Source of the DNA: Methanoregula sp. | GTDB lineage: Archaea; Halobacteriota; Methanomicrobia; Methanomicrobiales; Methanospirillaceae | Reading direction: 5' to 3' | NCBI GenBank assembly: GCA_028705545.1 | Contig: JAQWDG010000080.1 | Coordinates: forward strand, 1-7,545 | DNA length: 7,545 bases | Shown: positions 1 to 5,167 of the stretch, piece by piece | Position numbering within the stretch: the first letter of the stretch is position 1 | Layout: each line of letters opens with the position of its first letter | Program-made: the position numbers and the translations under genes | The notes under the pieces: generated by a model | The model's input: only the letters and a program-made list of their open reading frames with translations | Told to the model about the DNA's origin: nothing | Databases searched by the model: none

Positions 1-75
1 TTCCTGTTCGGCCTCGGGTTCGTGATCGTATACCGGATCCAGCTGGGAAGGGAATTCGGGGGCGCGGACCGCTGA
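1..75 (+). CDS. C-terminal fragment of a membrane protein (partial)
   Basis: This reading frame enters from the left edge and ends at TGA 73-75, leaving 24 residues. The visible part is a hydrophobic stretch (FLFGLGFVIVY) followed by a charged tail (RIQLGREFGGADR), which looks like the last transmembrane helix and cytoplasmic end of a membrane protein. The stop overlaps the ATG of the next small gene (TGATG), so the two are probably translationally coupled. Too little is visible to name a family. Confidence 0.5.
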   Translation, partial: FLFGLGFVIVYRIQLGREFGGADR

Positions 76-248
76 TGCATCCGGGACTGAAGGTATTTGC
101 TCCCTGCATCGCGGGTACGGGACTTCTGCTCATCGCGAACGCTGCGATTTCGGGAGAGGGATGGCTGGTCCCGATGACGGTGATCGTGGGTGCTGCTCTC
201 ACGATGGCGGGAATCCTTATCCTGACATCCGGTAAACGGAATACCTGA
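75..248 (+). CDS. Small two-helix membrane protein, 57 aa
   Basis: The ATG at 75 overlaps the stop of the preceding frame, and the frame runs for 57 codons to TGA 246-248. The product is almost entirely hydrophobic. One likely membrane helix covers about residues 7-26 (VFAPCIAGTGLLLIANAAI) and a second about 32-51 (VPMTVIVGAALTMAGILIL). A short GEGW turn lies between them and a basic tail (SGKRNT) ends the chain. The overlap and the shared membrane character suggest one transcription unit with the upstream gene. I recognise no family. It is supported by the overlapping start and the clean two-helix pattern, but it is short. Confidence 0.5.
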   Translation: MHPGLKVFAPCIAGTGLLLIANAAISGEGWLVPMTVIVGAALTMAGILILTSGKRNT

Positions 249-302
249 GGTACGGTCAACCTTGCCCACAGGGTCATCTTTGTTCATATCCGGAAAATTA
301 CA

Positions 303-548
303 ATGTCCAATGAAGAAAGAGAAATAAAAAACGAGATAATCGTCGGTGTTGGATTCGCCCTCTTCGGTCTCTTGTGTCCGTTCTTCTGGTTAAGTCTGTT
401 CAACGGTAATTCCGGATCCGAGACCTGGGTTTACGGGGTCCATTCTGGTTTTTTCATCGCGCTCGGGCTCGTTTTCCTGGGAAAGGGTGTGTATGACCTG
501 AAAAGAATGCAGTCAATTTCCGTGAAGAGGGATTCCGATTCCCGTTGA
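303..548 (+). CDS. Small two-helix membrane protein, 81 aa
   Basis: This 81-residue protein starts with a charged, hydrophilic N-terminus (MSNEEREIKNE). Two predicted membrane helices follow, at about residues 12-33 (IVGVGFALFGLLCPFFWLSLF) and 43-64 (VYGVHSGFFIALGLVFLGKGVY), and the tail is basic (LKRMQSISVKRDSDSR). The ribosome-binding site is weak (GGAAA about 8 bases before the ATG). It lies 54 bases after another small membrane-protein gene with the same topology, so the three left-hand frames may form one group of small envelope proteins. No catalytic or metal-binding motif is visible and I do not recognise the family. Confidence 0.6.
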   Translation: MSNEEREIKNEIIVGVGFALFGLLCPFFWLSLFNGNSGSETWVYGVHSGFFIALGLVFLGKGVYDLKRMQSISVKRDSDSR

Positions 549-555
549 AATAAAA

Positions 556-849
556 TTAAAAAATGTGGATCCGCTTGAGGATGAGCTGGACCGCAAACAT
601 CTCAGCCTCGGTTGCCGTCAGGACCATGTCAACAACCGTATTCACCACTTCAGTCGGGATCTGCGAGGGCTCGATGCCTTTCTTCCGGTACACGAAAAAT
701 TCCTGTTTGCCGAGTGTGTCCTGGAACTCCGATTTCAGGTACACGCGGACGGCTCCCTTTCCCGGCACCACGAGAAGGCAGGCGACTTTTCCGTAGTTGA
801 GCCGCTCCATCATGAGCTTCCCGTACGTGCAGCCGTTGAAGGTTTCAAA
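556..849 (-). pseudogene. 5'-truncated FmdE-like (formylmethanofuran dehydrogenase subunit E family) remnant
   Basis: On the minus strand the frame reads through NGCTYGKLMMERLNYGK, then VPGKGAVRVYLK, and ends FAVQLILKRIHIF. The order Gly-Cys-Thr-x-Gly-Lys, then a YGK segment, then a KAVRV-like strand matches the second half of FmdE-family domains as I know them, where the motif is GCTxGKGN...YGK...KAVRV. The first half, including the usual N-terminal His/Cys segment (FHGHxCPG type), is missing. Reading back from 849 gives an in-frame stop at 850-852 and no similar peptide in the other minus frames up to 960. The only ATG codons (811-813, 808-810) fall after the conserved GCTYGK motif. I therefore read this as a decayed gene rather than an intact 85-residue protein. 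An expressed short protein is possible but would lack the family's metal-site half. Confidence 0.55.
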
Positions 850-940
850 TCAGTTCCTAAATTGATCGGAAAATAGGATATCTGACTGCTGTCAGCCCAA
901 ACCGTCAGAGTCGAAACTGCGATACGAATGAAGAAATTGC

Positions 941-961
941 AGGAATGAACCACTCATTCCT
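941..961 (-). terminator. Hairpin overlapping the stop of the 43-aa Cys-rich gene
   Basis: A perfect 8-bp inverted repeat pairs 941-948 (AGGAATGA) with 954-961 (TCATTCCT) around a 5-base loop. Read on the minus strand, the TGA stop of the Cys-rich small gene lies within the first arm, and a T-rich stretch follows (TGCAATTTCTTC). The position suggests transcription termination or 3'-end stabilisation for that gene. Confidence 0.4.
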
Positions 962-1085
962 TTGGTTCTTTCTTTTCGTCCGTATTCTTCTTTGCATCGG
1001 TTTTCGGCACGATCTTTGTGCCGCAGCAACAGCACGAATCCTGCTTCCCAAAGATTTTCTCAAGGATACCTTTCTTCTCGGTCAT
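954..1085 (-). CDS. 43-aa protein with a four-cysteine run, putative metal binder
   Basis: This minus-strand frame gives a 43-residue protein. It has a short amphipathic N-terminus (TEKKGILEKIFGKQ), a run of four consecutive cysteines at residues 18-21 (DSCCCCGTKIVPK), and a Lys/Glu-rich hydrophilic tail ending KKEPKE. Small proteins of the pattern 'KIFGK...CC...IVP' occur in methanogens, often near metal-related genes. That recollection is from memory and I cannot name the family. The inner ATG (1083-1085) is preferred over the ATG two codons upstream (1089-1091). A TATA-like box at 1104-1114 would place the transcript start about 26 bases downstream, near 1083, giving a leaderless message. 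Four adjacent thiols suggest binding of Cu, Zn, As or Hg. The neighbouring arsR points the same way, but the function is inferred. Confidence 0.6.
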   Translation of the reverse strand: MTEKKGILEKIFGKQDSCCCCGTKIVPKTDAKKNTDEKKEPKE

Positions 1086-1103
1086 AACCATCAATACGAA
1101 TCC

Positions 1104-1114
1104 ATAATTTAAAA
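1104..1114 (-). promoter_or_regulatory. TATA-like box for the 43-aa Cys-rich gene
   Basis: On the minus strand this stretch reads TTTTAAATTAT inside an A/T-only tract (1104-1123) within otherwise G+C-rich DNA. The distance to the ATG at 1085 fits archaeal promoters that make leaderless transcripts. Confidence 0.4.
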
Positions 1115-1239
1115 TTATTTTGAATTGCCCGCTCCATCATCACACAACCGCATATGAAATGCATCCGGCCCGGGTCCGAAAAAAACGACAGCCTCCGCCC
1201 CACTCCCGAGACACCACAGCGCGTTTATTACAGTTGCCT

Positions 1240-1246
1240 AAAAAAA
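1240..1246 (-). terminator. T-tract terminator after arsR
   Basis: On the minus strand a run of seven T residues (CTTCTTTTTTTAGG context) starts 22 bases past the arsR stop. Short T-tracts without a required hairpin are typical archaeal termination signals. A second T7 run at about 1179-1185 could act as a backup. Confidence 0.4.
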
Positions 1247-1268
1247 GAAGTCCGACTCTTCCTTCTGG

Positions 1269-1667
1269 TCAGGCACGTTCCATACATTGCAGCAGCCAGC
1301 GGCCGCGCTCGGTGATCGAATAAATGATCCAGTTTCCCTGGGATTTTCTCTCAATAAGCCCGGCCTCTTTGAGACAGGTAAGGTGGTAGGAAAGTTTTGA
1401 ACCGGATATCTTCATGAGCCGGTTGATGACACAGACGCAGAGCGGCTTGTCCCGGACGATGTAAAGAATAGAGAGCCGGATCGGATCGGAAAGCCCTTTG
1501 AATGTTCTGCTGTATATCTCCAGTTTCGTTTTCGCGGGGATATTGCGTGCCAGTGATTCAATGCCGCCCATGGACGCAAGATCGGCCTGAATCTGCTCCG
1601 GCAGTTCCGGTGACATGACATCGCCGGGCTCCGATATGTTACAACAGGGCTTCGACTTCTTTGACAT
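1269..1667 (-). CDS. ArsR-family winged-helix metal/metalloid sensor
   Basis: This 132-residue protein has the ArsR/SmtB layout. A helical region around residues 46-72 contains LSDPIRLSILYIV. The metal-binding helix entry PLCVCVI carries Cys77 and Cys79, matching the ELCVCDL motif of arsenic sensors. The recognition helix is about 88-102 (SGSKLSYHLTCLKEAGLI), and the wing is 105-118 (IERKSQGNWIIYSI). Additional cysteines are the N-terminal pair Cys8-Cys9, then Cys98 and Cys128, so the inducer could be As(III), Sb(III), Hg or another thiophilic ion. It would act as a DNA-bound repressor released by metal. It is divergent from the permease gene at 1990. A 20-bp dyad overlaps its own start codon and the predicted leaderless transcript start, which indicates autoregulation. 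The N-terminal 40 residues extend beyond a minimal ArsR core. Confidence 0.9.
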   Translation of the reverse strand: MSKKSKPCCNISEPGDVMSPELPEQIQADLASMGGIESLARNIPAKTKLEIYSRTFKGLSDPIRLSILYIVRDKPLCVCVINRLMKISGSKLSYHLTCLKEAGLIERKSQGNWIIYSITERGRWLLQCMERA

Positions 1668-1685
1668 TTCAAACTAATCTGAAAT
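1666..1685. promoter_or_regulatory. Putative ArsR operator 1
   Basis: ATTTCAAACTAATCTGAAAT is a 20-bp dyad with 6-bp arms that overlaps the arsR start codon (1665-1667). It has the same arm spacing as the dyads at 1719-1738 and 3028-3047, so it is probably bound by the adjacent ArsR. Occupation would block arsR expression. Confidence 0.6.
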
Positions 1686-1690
1686 GCCAG

Positions 1691-1702
1691 GATATAAATA
1701 TC
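1691..1702. promoter_or_regulatory. Divergent TATA region between arsR and the permease
   Basis: GATATAAATATC can be read as a TATA box on either strand. Leftward (TTTATATC) it predicts a start near 1668, making arsR leaderless. Rightward (TATAAATA) it predicts a start near 1722, inside operator 2. It sits between the two operators. The rightward use is inference: another TATA-like stretch (TTTATTATT, about 1906-1914) is closer to the permease. Confidence 0.45.
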
Positions 1703-1718
1703 TTGCCCGGTAATTGGA

Positions 1719-1738
1719 ATTTCAATTAAACTTGAAAT
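1719..1738. promoter_or_regulatory. Putative ArsR operator 2
   Basis: ATTTCAATTAAACTTGAAAT is the core of a perfect 9+9 bp inverted repeat (1717-1725 pairs with 1732-1740, 6-base spacer). It matches operator 1 at both ends and overlaps the predicted rightward start site, where a bound repressor would block the permease transcript. Confidence 0.6.
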
Positions 1739-1759
1739 TCTGGTAAATGAGGAATTACC

Positions 1760-1819
1760 ATGGCTCTCTGTCCCGGGTGTGTCGGATGGGGTGAAGATCC
1801 CCCTGTTTCCCGTTCATGA
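1760..1819 (+). CDS. Possible 19-codon leader peptide with a CPGC motif
   Basis: An ATG at 1760 is preceded by a good ribosome-binding site (GAGGA at 1749-1753, 6-base spacing). It opens a 19-codon frame, MALCPGCVGWGEDPPVSRS, which ends at TGA 1817-1819. It contains a CxxC pair, which fits a metal- or redox-linked locus. Its stop codon lies in the outer arm of the inverted repeat that follows (1814-1848), an arrangement reminiscent of leader-peptide control of a downstream gene. It is very short and could be chance or a relic of a longer gene. It is worth reporting mainly because of the ribosome-binding site and its position in the permease leader. Confidence 0.3.
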   Translation: MALCPGCVGWGEDPPVSRS

Positions 1820-1848
1820 TATAATCCGGATGCCATCCGGATTCATGA
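1814..1848 (+). repeat. Interrupted hairpin in the permease leader
   Basis: A perfect 9-bp inverted repeat with a 3-base loop (AATCCGGAT at 1823-1831, GCC, ATCCGGATT at 1835-1843) is extended outside an ATAT bulge. In the extension, TCATG (1814-1818) pairs with CATGA (1844-1848). No T-run follows, so it is not an obvious terminator. It could be an RNA structure or a protein-binding dyad. Confidence 0.45.
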
Positions 1849-1868
1849 TGGATTTTGCGAACACCAGC

Positions 1869-1884
1869 TGCACATGCATGTGCA
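1869..1884. repeat. 16-bp perfect palindrome
   Basis: TGCACATGCATGTGCA is perfectly self-complementary, in the leader between the interrupted hairpin and the permease. It could be a dimeric regulator site. With no central loop it is a poor RNA hairpin. Confidence 0.45.
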
Positions 1885-1919
1885 TAATCGGAGAGTCTAT
1901 GAAGATTTATTATTGTATA

Positions 1920-1938
1920 CCCGGCCGGCTTGGCCGGG
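1920..1938 (+). repeat. G+C-rich hairpin upstream of the permease start
   Basis: CCCGGCC (1920-1926) pairs with GGCCGGG (1932-1938) around a 5-base loop, 51 bases before the chosen permease ATG. No T-run follows. It completes a structured leader of up to about 267 bases if transcription starts near 1722. Confidence 0.45.
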
Positions 1939-1989
1939 ATTCATTCAGTATTTACTATCGCAATTCAGGGAACGGGGGTGCCGGAAACC

Positions 1990-2925
1990 ATGACCGTAGT
2001 CAATGATCTCTTTACCGCGGGACAGTTTTTCCTGGTTATCGCCGCGGAGCTTATCATCCTCTTTATCGGGATCAGTTTCCTTGTCGGTTTGATCCGCGAG
2101 TATGTACCGGAAGAAAAGATCAAGGCCACGCTGAAAAACCGGAAGTACGGCATAGGAAATGTCCTCGGTGCCGGTTTTGGAGCACTCACACCGTTCTGTT
2201 CCTGCTCCACCATCCCGATCCTTGTCGGCCTGCTTGATGTCGGGATTCCGTTCGGAATCGCATACTCGTTTTTAATTGCATCGCCGCTCTTAAACCCGGT
2301 CATCTTCTTTTTGCTGCTCGCACTCTTTGGCATCGTCCCGACACTCATCTATACTGCGATTACTTTTTCAATCGCCGTTATCGCAGGCATCCTTCTGGAA
2401 CGTGCCGGGTATGCACGGTATGTCAAAGAGGTAACGCTCGAAAAGACCTCGTGCTGCGACTGCCATGAAGAGGGACACCCGGCATCCACGGTCCACAAAG
2501 CCCGGTTCACCCGTTCCCTCGGCTTTGCCCTTACGCTCTTTAAGCAGGTTCTTCCCTACCTGCTTCTCGGTGCCGGGATCGGGGCGTTCATTTATGGATT
2601 CATACCTGAGGACTTCATCGTGTCCCTTGCCGGTCCCCAGAACCCTCTCGCCATTCCGGTTGCAGCGGTCATCGGAGTCCCGATGTATATACGGGCCGAG
2701 ACCATCATCCCGATTAGCGCGGTCCTTTTAGAGAAAGGAATGGGAATCGGGGCGGTTATGGCACTTATCATCGGCGGTGCGGGGGCGAGCATCCCCGAAG
2801 TTACGCTCCTTGCCTCGATCTTTGAAAAGCGTCTCGTTGCCGCGTTCGTAATCACGATCCTTGGGGTTGCCATCCTTGCGGGCGTGCTTTTCCAGTTCCT
2901 TGCGGCCGGGGGAATCATCACATAA
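1990..2925 (+). CDS. ArsP/DUF318-type permease (permease 1)
   Basis: This 311-residue integral membrane protein has about eight hydrophobic segments. The signature TPFCSCSTIP places Cys70 and Cys72 in a membrane segment, as in the predicted-permease family that includes ArsP, an exporter of trivalent organoarsenicals. A second repeat-like half follows, with KQVLPYLLLGAGIGAFIYG and GVPMYIRAETIIPI. The two halves are joined by a hydrophilic loop (about 146-176) carrying a Cys/His cluster, SCCDCHEEGH (Cys155, 156, 158, His159, His163), which is a likely soft-metal site. I chose ATG 1990, which has GGGGGTG 9 bases upstream. A TTG at 1930 would add 20 polar residues and lies in a hairpin loop. The gene is divergent from arsR with operators between them, so metal-induced export of a metalloid or organometal is the likely role. 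The substrate is not determined by sequence. Confidence 0.8.
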   Translation: MTVVNDLFTAGQFFLVIAAELIILFIGISFLVGLIREYVPEEKIKATLKNRKYGIGNVLGAGFGALTPFCSCSTIPILVGLLDVGIPFGIAYSFLIASPLLNPVIFFLLLALFGIVPTLIYTAITFSIAVIAGILLERAGYARYVKEVTLEKTSCCDCHEEGHPASTVHKARFTRSLGFALTLFKQVLPYLLLGAGIGAFIYGFIPEDFIVSLAGPQNPLAIPVAAVIGVPMYIRAETIIPISAVLLEKGMGIGAVMALIIGGAGASIPEVTLLASIFEKRLVAAFVITILGVAILAGVLFQFLAAGGIIT

Positions 2926-3002
2926 TTCCAAAAAAAATTTTACTGCCCCAGTCATACCCAGGGTTTCCATATCCGGTTCTGACAGGTGGCAGAAAAGTAA
3001 TC

Positions 3003-3010
3003 TTTAATAT
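3003..3010 (+). promoter_or_regulatory. TATA-like box of the permease 2/redox operon
   Basis: TTTAATAT lies in the 120-base gap after permease 1. A start about 26 bases downstream (near 3032) would fall inside operator 3, which supports a repressible promoter separate from that of permease 1. The rest of the gap holds only an A-run followed by TTTT (about 2930-2941), a weak possible terminator for permease 1. Confidence 0.45.
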
Positions 3011-3027
3011 CCGGGACATCCACAAGT

Positions 3028-3047
3028 TATTCAATAAAAATTGAAAT
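3028..3047. promoter_or_regulatory. Putative ArsR operator 3
   Basis: TATTCAATAAAAATTGAAAT has TTCAAT/ATTGAA arms in the same register and spacing as operators 1 and 2. All three share TTCAA on the left and TGAAAT on the right within 20 bp. It overlaps the predicted transcript start of the permease 2 operon, tying that operon to the same ArsR. Confidence 0.6.
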
Positions 3048-3090
3048 GAATTGGGGGATGCCTTACGCACTGCCCCGGGTTGAATGTCTC

Positions 3091-4164
3091 ATGACCGATC
3101 CTATTACCGGTTCACTCCTCTCAGGATGGGACACCCTCTTTGGGTACCTCTCCCAGCACGTCATCACCTGCCTAGTCCCGGCATTTTTCATTGCCGGGGC
3201 GATTGCGGCGTTCATCAAAAAGGACGCGATCCTGAAATATTTCAGTCCCGAAGCAAAGAAGACCACATCCTTTGGTATCGCATCGGTCTCGGGTACCGTG
3301 CTTGCCGTATGCAGCTGCACGATCCTCCCGATGTTTGCCGGCATCCTCAAGAAGGGAAGCGGACTTGGGCCGGCGATAACCTTCCTGTACGCCGGGCCGG
3401 CCATCAACATCCTCGCCATTATCTACACAGCGCAGGTACTTGGGATCGATCTCGGGATTGCCCGGGCCGTTGCGGCCATCGTGCTCTCGATTGCAATCGG
3501 TCTGGTCATGATGGCACTTTTCCCCGAGCACGATGCAGAGTCCACAAAGACCCATGCCGCTGACCGACGGGCGCTTCTGACAAAAGAAGCGACCCGGCCC
3601 GGCTGGGTTGTCCCGGCATTTTTTGTCTTCCTGGTTGCGATCCTCCTGGTCGCCACATCAGGGCTTGACATCTTCTCCCGGCTGCTGATCGTCTACTTCC
3701 TCTCGATGGCGGTTGCCTTCCTTTTGATCTACTACTTTACCCGCAACGAGGTCACGGACTGGGGCATGGAGATCTGGGACCTCACCAAAAAGATCTTCCC
3801 GATCCTCATTATCGGGACGTTTGCGCTGGGCGTCCTTGCCTACTTCCTGCCGGCATCGGTATTTGCGCCGTACTTCGGGGACAACTCGATCGGGGCAAAC
3901 TTCCTTGCCGCATGCGTTGGTGCTATCCTCTACATGCCCACCCTGCTTGAGGTACCGGTGATCGGGACCACGCTCGGGTATCTCACGGGAGAGATGGCAA
4001 AAGGGCCGGCGCTTGCCCTGCTTCTTACCGGCCCTTCCATCAGCCTGCCAAGCCTGCTCGTGCTCTACCGGCTCATCGGCGGGAAAAAGACGCTTGCCTA
4101 TGCGGGCCTGGTGATCGTCTTCTCAACGATTGCCGGGTTTATCTTTGGTAACCTGGGGCTGTGA
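3091..4164 (+). CDS. Second ArsP/DUF318-like permease (permease 2)
   Basis: This 357-residue membrane protein shows the family pattern LSQHVITCLVPAFFIAGAIAAFI, then SVSGTVLAVCSCTILP with Cys74 and Cys76 in a membrane segment, then GPAINILAIIYTA. After a cytoplasmic linker (about 145-170) a second set of helices carries YMPTLLEVPVIG and LTGPSISLPSLLVLY. It is clearly distant from permease 1, sharing the CSCT/S core but little else by eye. It is probably an exporter of a thiophilic metal(loid) or its methylated form. The start at 3091 follows a GGGTTGA ribosome-binding-like site and gives the N-terminus MTDPITGSLLSGW. An in-frame ATG at 3046 would add 15 residues but begins inside operator 3. 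It heads an operon of seven genes with gaps of at most 22 bases. Confidence 0.8.
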   Translation: MTDPITGSLLSGWDTLFGYLSQHVITCLVPAFFIAGAIAAFIKKDAILKYFSPEAKKTTSFGIASVSGTVLAVCSCTILPMFAGILKKGSGLGPAITFLYAGPAINILAIIYTAQVLGIDLGIARAVAAIVLSIAIGLVMMALFPEHDAESTKTHAADRRALLTKEATRPGWVVPAFFVFLVAILLVATSGLDIFSRLLIVYFLSMAVAFLLIYYFTRNEVTDWGMEIWDLTKKIFPILIIGTFALGVLAYFLPASVFAPYFGDNSIGANFLAACVGAILYMPTLLEVPVIGTTLGYLTGEMAKGPALALLLTGPSISLPSLLVLYRLIGGKKTLAYAGLVIVFSTIAGFIFGNLGL

Positions 4165-4169
4165 GTACC

Positions 4170-4442
4170 ATGGAAAACGACAAACCCTGCTGCCCGGCGG
4201 ATGCACTCCGGCGGATCCGGCAGATAAAGATCAACGGGATCATGACCGGCATCACAATGCTGGACGAATGCATCGCCTACGTCCACAACCAGAACTGTTG
4301 TACGGATACGGAGATCCGGGTGGCGCTCGTAAAACGCGTCCGCATCTACAACTATATCCCAAAAAGCGTCGAGGGCCAGTACGCCGATGCACTAATGGAC
4401 GAATACCGGAAGAACCGGTCAGGACAGGAGAAGATACCATGA
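4170..4442 (+). CDS. Small CC-motif protein of unknown function, 90 aa
   Basis: This 90-residue soluble protein has Cys7-Cys8 near the N-terminus (NDKPCCPADALRR), Cys34, and a second Cys pair 43-44 (QNCCTD). It then has a basic, helical segment (IRVALVKRVRIYNYIPKS) and an EGQYADALMDEYRK C-terminus. Predicted secondary structure is mostly helical, and the KRVRIYNYIP stretch looks conserved-type. I recall similar small proteins in methanogens but cannot assign a role. It begins 5 bases after permease 2 and its stop overlaps the next start (ATGA), so translation is coupled. A GTG at 4161 would add three residues. Paired cysteines suggest metal or redox involvement in line with its neighbours. 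A DNA- or partner-binding adaptor is equally possible. Confidence 0.7.
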   Translation: MENDKPCCPADALRRIRQIKINGIMTGITMLDECIAYVHNQNCCTDTEIRVALVKRVRIYNYIPKSVEGQYADALMDEYRKNRSGQEKIP

Positions 4443-4681
4443 CAACAATCGAAGTACTCGGAACCGGCTGTGCAAAGTGCAAACGCCTCTTTGCCAATGC
4501 CGGGCAGGCAGTAAAAGACTTAAAGATTGCAGCGGAGGTCGTCAAAGTCGACGACCTTGACGAGATCGTGAAACGCGGCGTGATGCTGACACCGGCGCTC
4601 TTTATCAACGGCGAAATCGTTGCGGAAGGCCGGGTGCCGGACGTCAACGAGATCAAATCGATGCTTTCGGAGGGGCAGTAA
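4439..4681 (+). CDS. Small thioredoxin/glutaredoxin-like protein (MTH895 type)
   Basis: This 80-residue protein has a compact thioredoxin fold. The first strand is TTIEVLGTG, the active-site motif is Cys11-Ala-Lys-Cys14 at the start of the first helix, and the middle strand is AAEVVKVDDL. The cis-proline motif is Thr51-Pro52 (TPALFINGEIVAEGRVP), with a C-terminal helix after it. Length and layout match the archaeal MTH895/TM0996 group of small disulfide oxidoreductases in the cytoplasm. GGAG lies 8 bases before the ATG. It overlaps the upstream stop by 4 bases, and its own TAA shares an A with the next ATG. The FTR catalytic subunit two genes downstream is a natural electron donor, so this is the probable dithiol carrier of the operon. 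Its final substrate is unknown. Confidence 0.88.
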   Translation: MTTIEVLGTGCAKCKRLFANAGQAVKDLKIAAEVVKVDDLDEIVKRGVMLTPALFINGEIVAEGRVPDVNEIKSMLSEGQ

Positions 4682-5145
4682 TGGCAGAGACCCCGAAATG
4701 CTCGTGCGGATCGAATGAGAAATCGAGGATTATTTTCCCCTGTGCCGGGCAGGCAAACACCGGGCAGCTCACCAACCTTGCCGCTCTCCAGCTGACCGAA
4801 GAGGGTTACGGGAGTATTGCCTGCGTTGCGCTGCTCGCCACCGGTGCGGAAAACCTGATAAAAAATGCGAAAAACGTTCAGGAGGTTGTTGTCCTTGACG
4901 GCTGCCCGATGCAGTGTGCAAAAAAGATTGCAGAAGCACAGGGGGTGCCGGTCGGCCAGCACCTGGTAATGACCGGACTGGGCATTGTCAAAGGGCCGTC
5001 GAAGAACTACACGGATGACGATGTCGAAACAATCGTCTCCGCGTGCTGGAAAGGGGAAGGCCGCATGAAACCGGCGGACACTACGGAAAAGAAATCCGGG
5101 GGCAAAACCAGCGGGTGCGGCTGCGGATGCGGCGGATCCTGTTAA
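4681..5145 (+). CDS. DGC-domain putative zinc-binding protein with Gly-Cys tail
   Basis: This 154-residue protein carries the features of the DGC family (PF08859). The first strand holds a cysteine (IIFPCAGQANTGQLTN, Cys21), and the name motif is VVVLDGCPMQCAKK (Cys75, Cys79). Extra thiols flank the core: KCSCGS at the N-terminus (Cys7, Cys9) and a tail SGCGCGCGGSC (Cys146, 148, 150, 154). The tail looks like a flexible metal-binding appendage and is not part of the DGC core. A strong ribosome-binding site (GGAGGGG, 4669-4675) precedes the start, which overlaps the thioredoxin stop. DGC proteins are often found beside thioredoxin and metal-resistance genes, but their activity is not established. 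A metal-binding or sulfur-relay role is inferred. Confidence 0.82.
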   Translation: MAETPKCSCGSNEKSRIIFPCAGQANTGQLTNLAALQLTEEGYGSIACVALLATGAENLIKNAKNVQEVVVLDGCPMQCAKKIAEAQGVPVGQHLVMTGLGIVKGPSKNYTDDDVETIVSACWKGEGRMKPADTTEKKSGGKTSGCGCGCGGSC

Positions 5146-5167
5146 GGGAATACCGGGGCGATCTCTC

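Noticed and set aside
565..876. 103-codon plus-strand frame overlapping the FmdE-like remnant
   Set aside because: Its peptide shows no recognisable motif, while the minus strand gives the FmdE-type GCTYGK...YGK...AVRVYL pattern across the same bases.
1120..1323. 67-codon plus-strand frame near the end of arsR
   Set aside because: It is rich in Pro, Arg, His and Ser with no domain pattern, runs antisense into the arsR 3' end, and has no ribosome-binding site.
1930..1989. TTG start that would lengthen permease 1 by 20 residues
   Set aside because: The added residues are not membrane-like, the TTG lies within a hairpin, and ATG 1990 has a G-rich ribosome-binding-like site at normal distance.
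1779..2006. 75-codon plus-strand GTG frame in the permease leader
   Set aside because: No good ribosome-binding site. It overlaps the inverted repeats and the start of the permease in another frame, and the peptide looks random.
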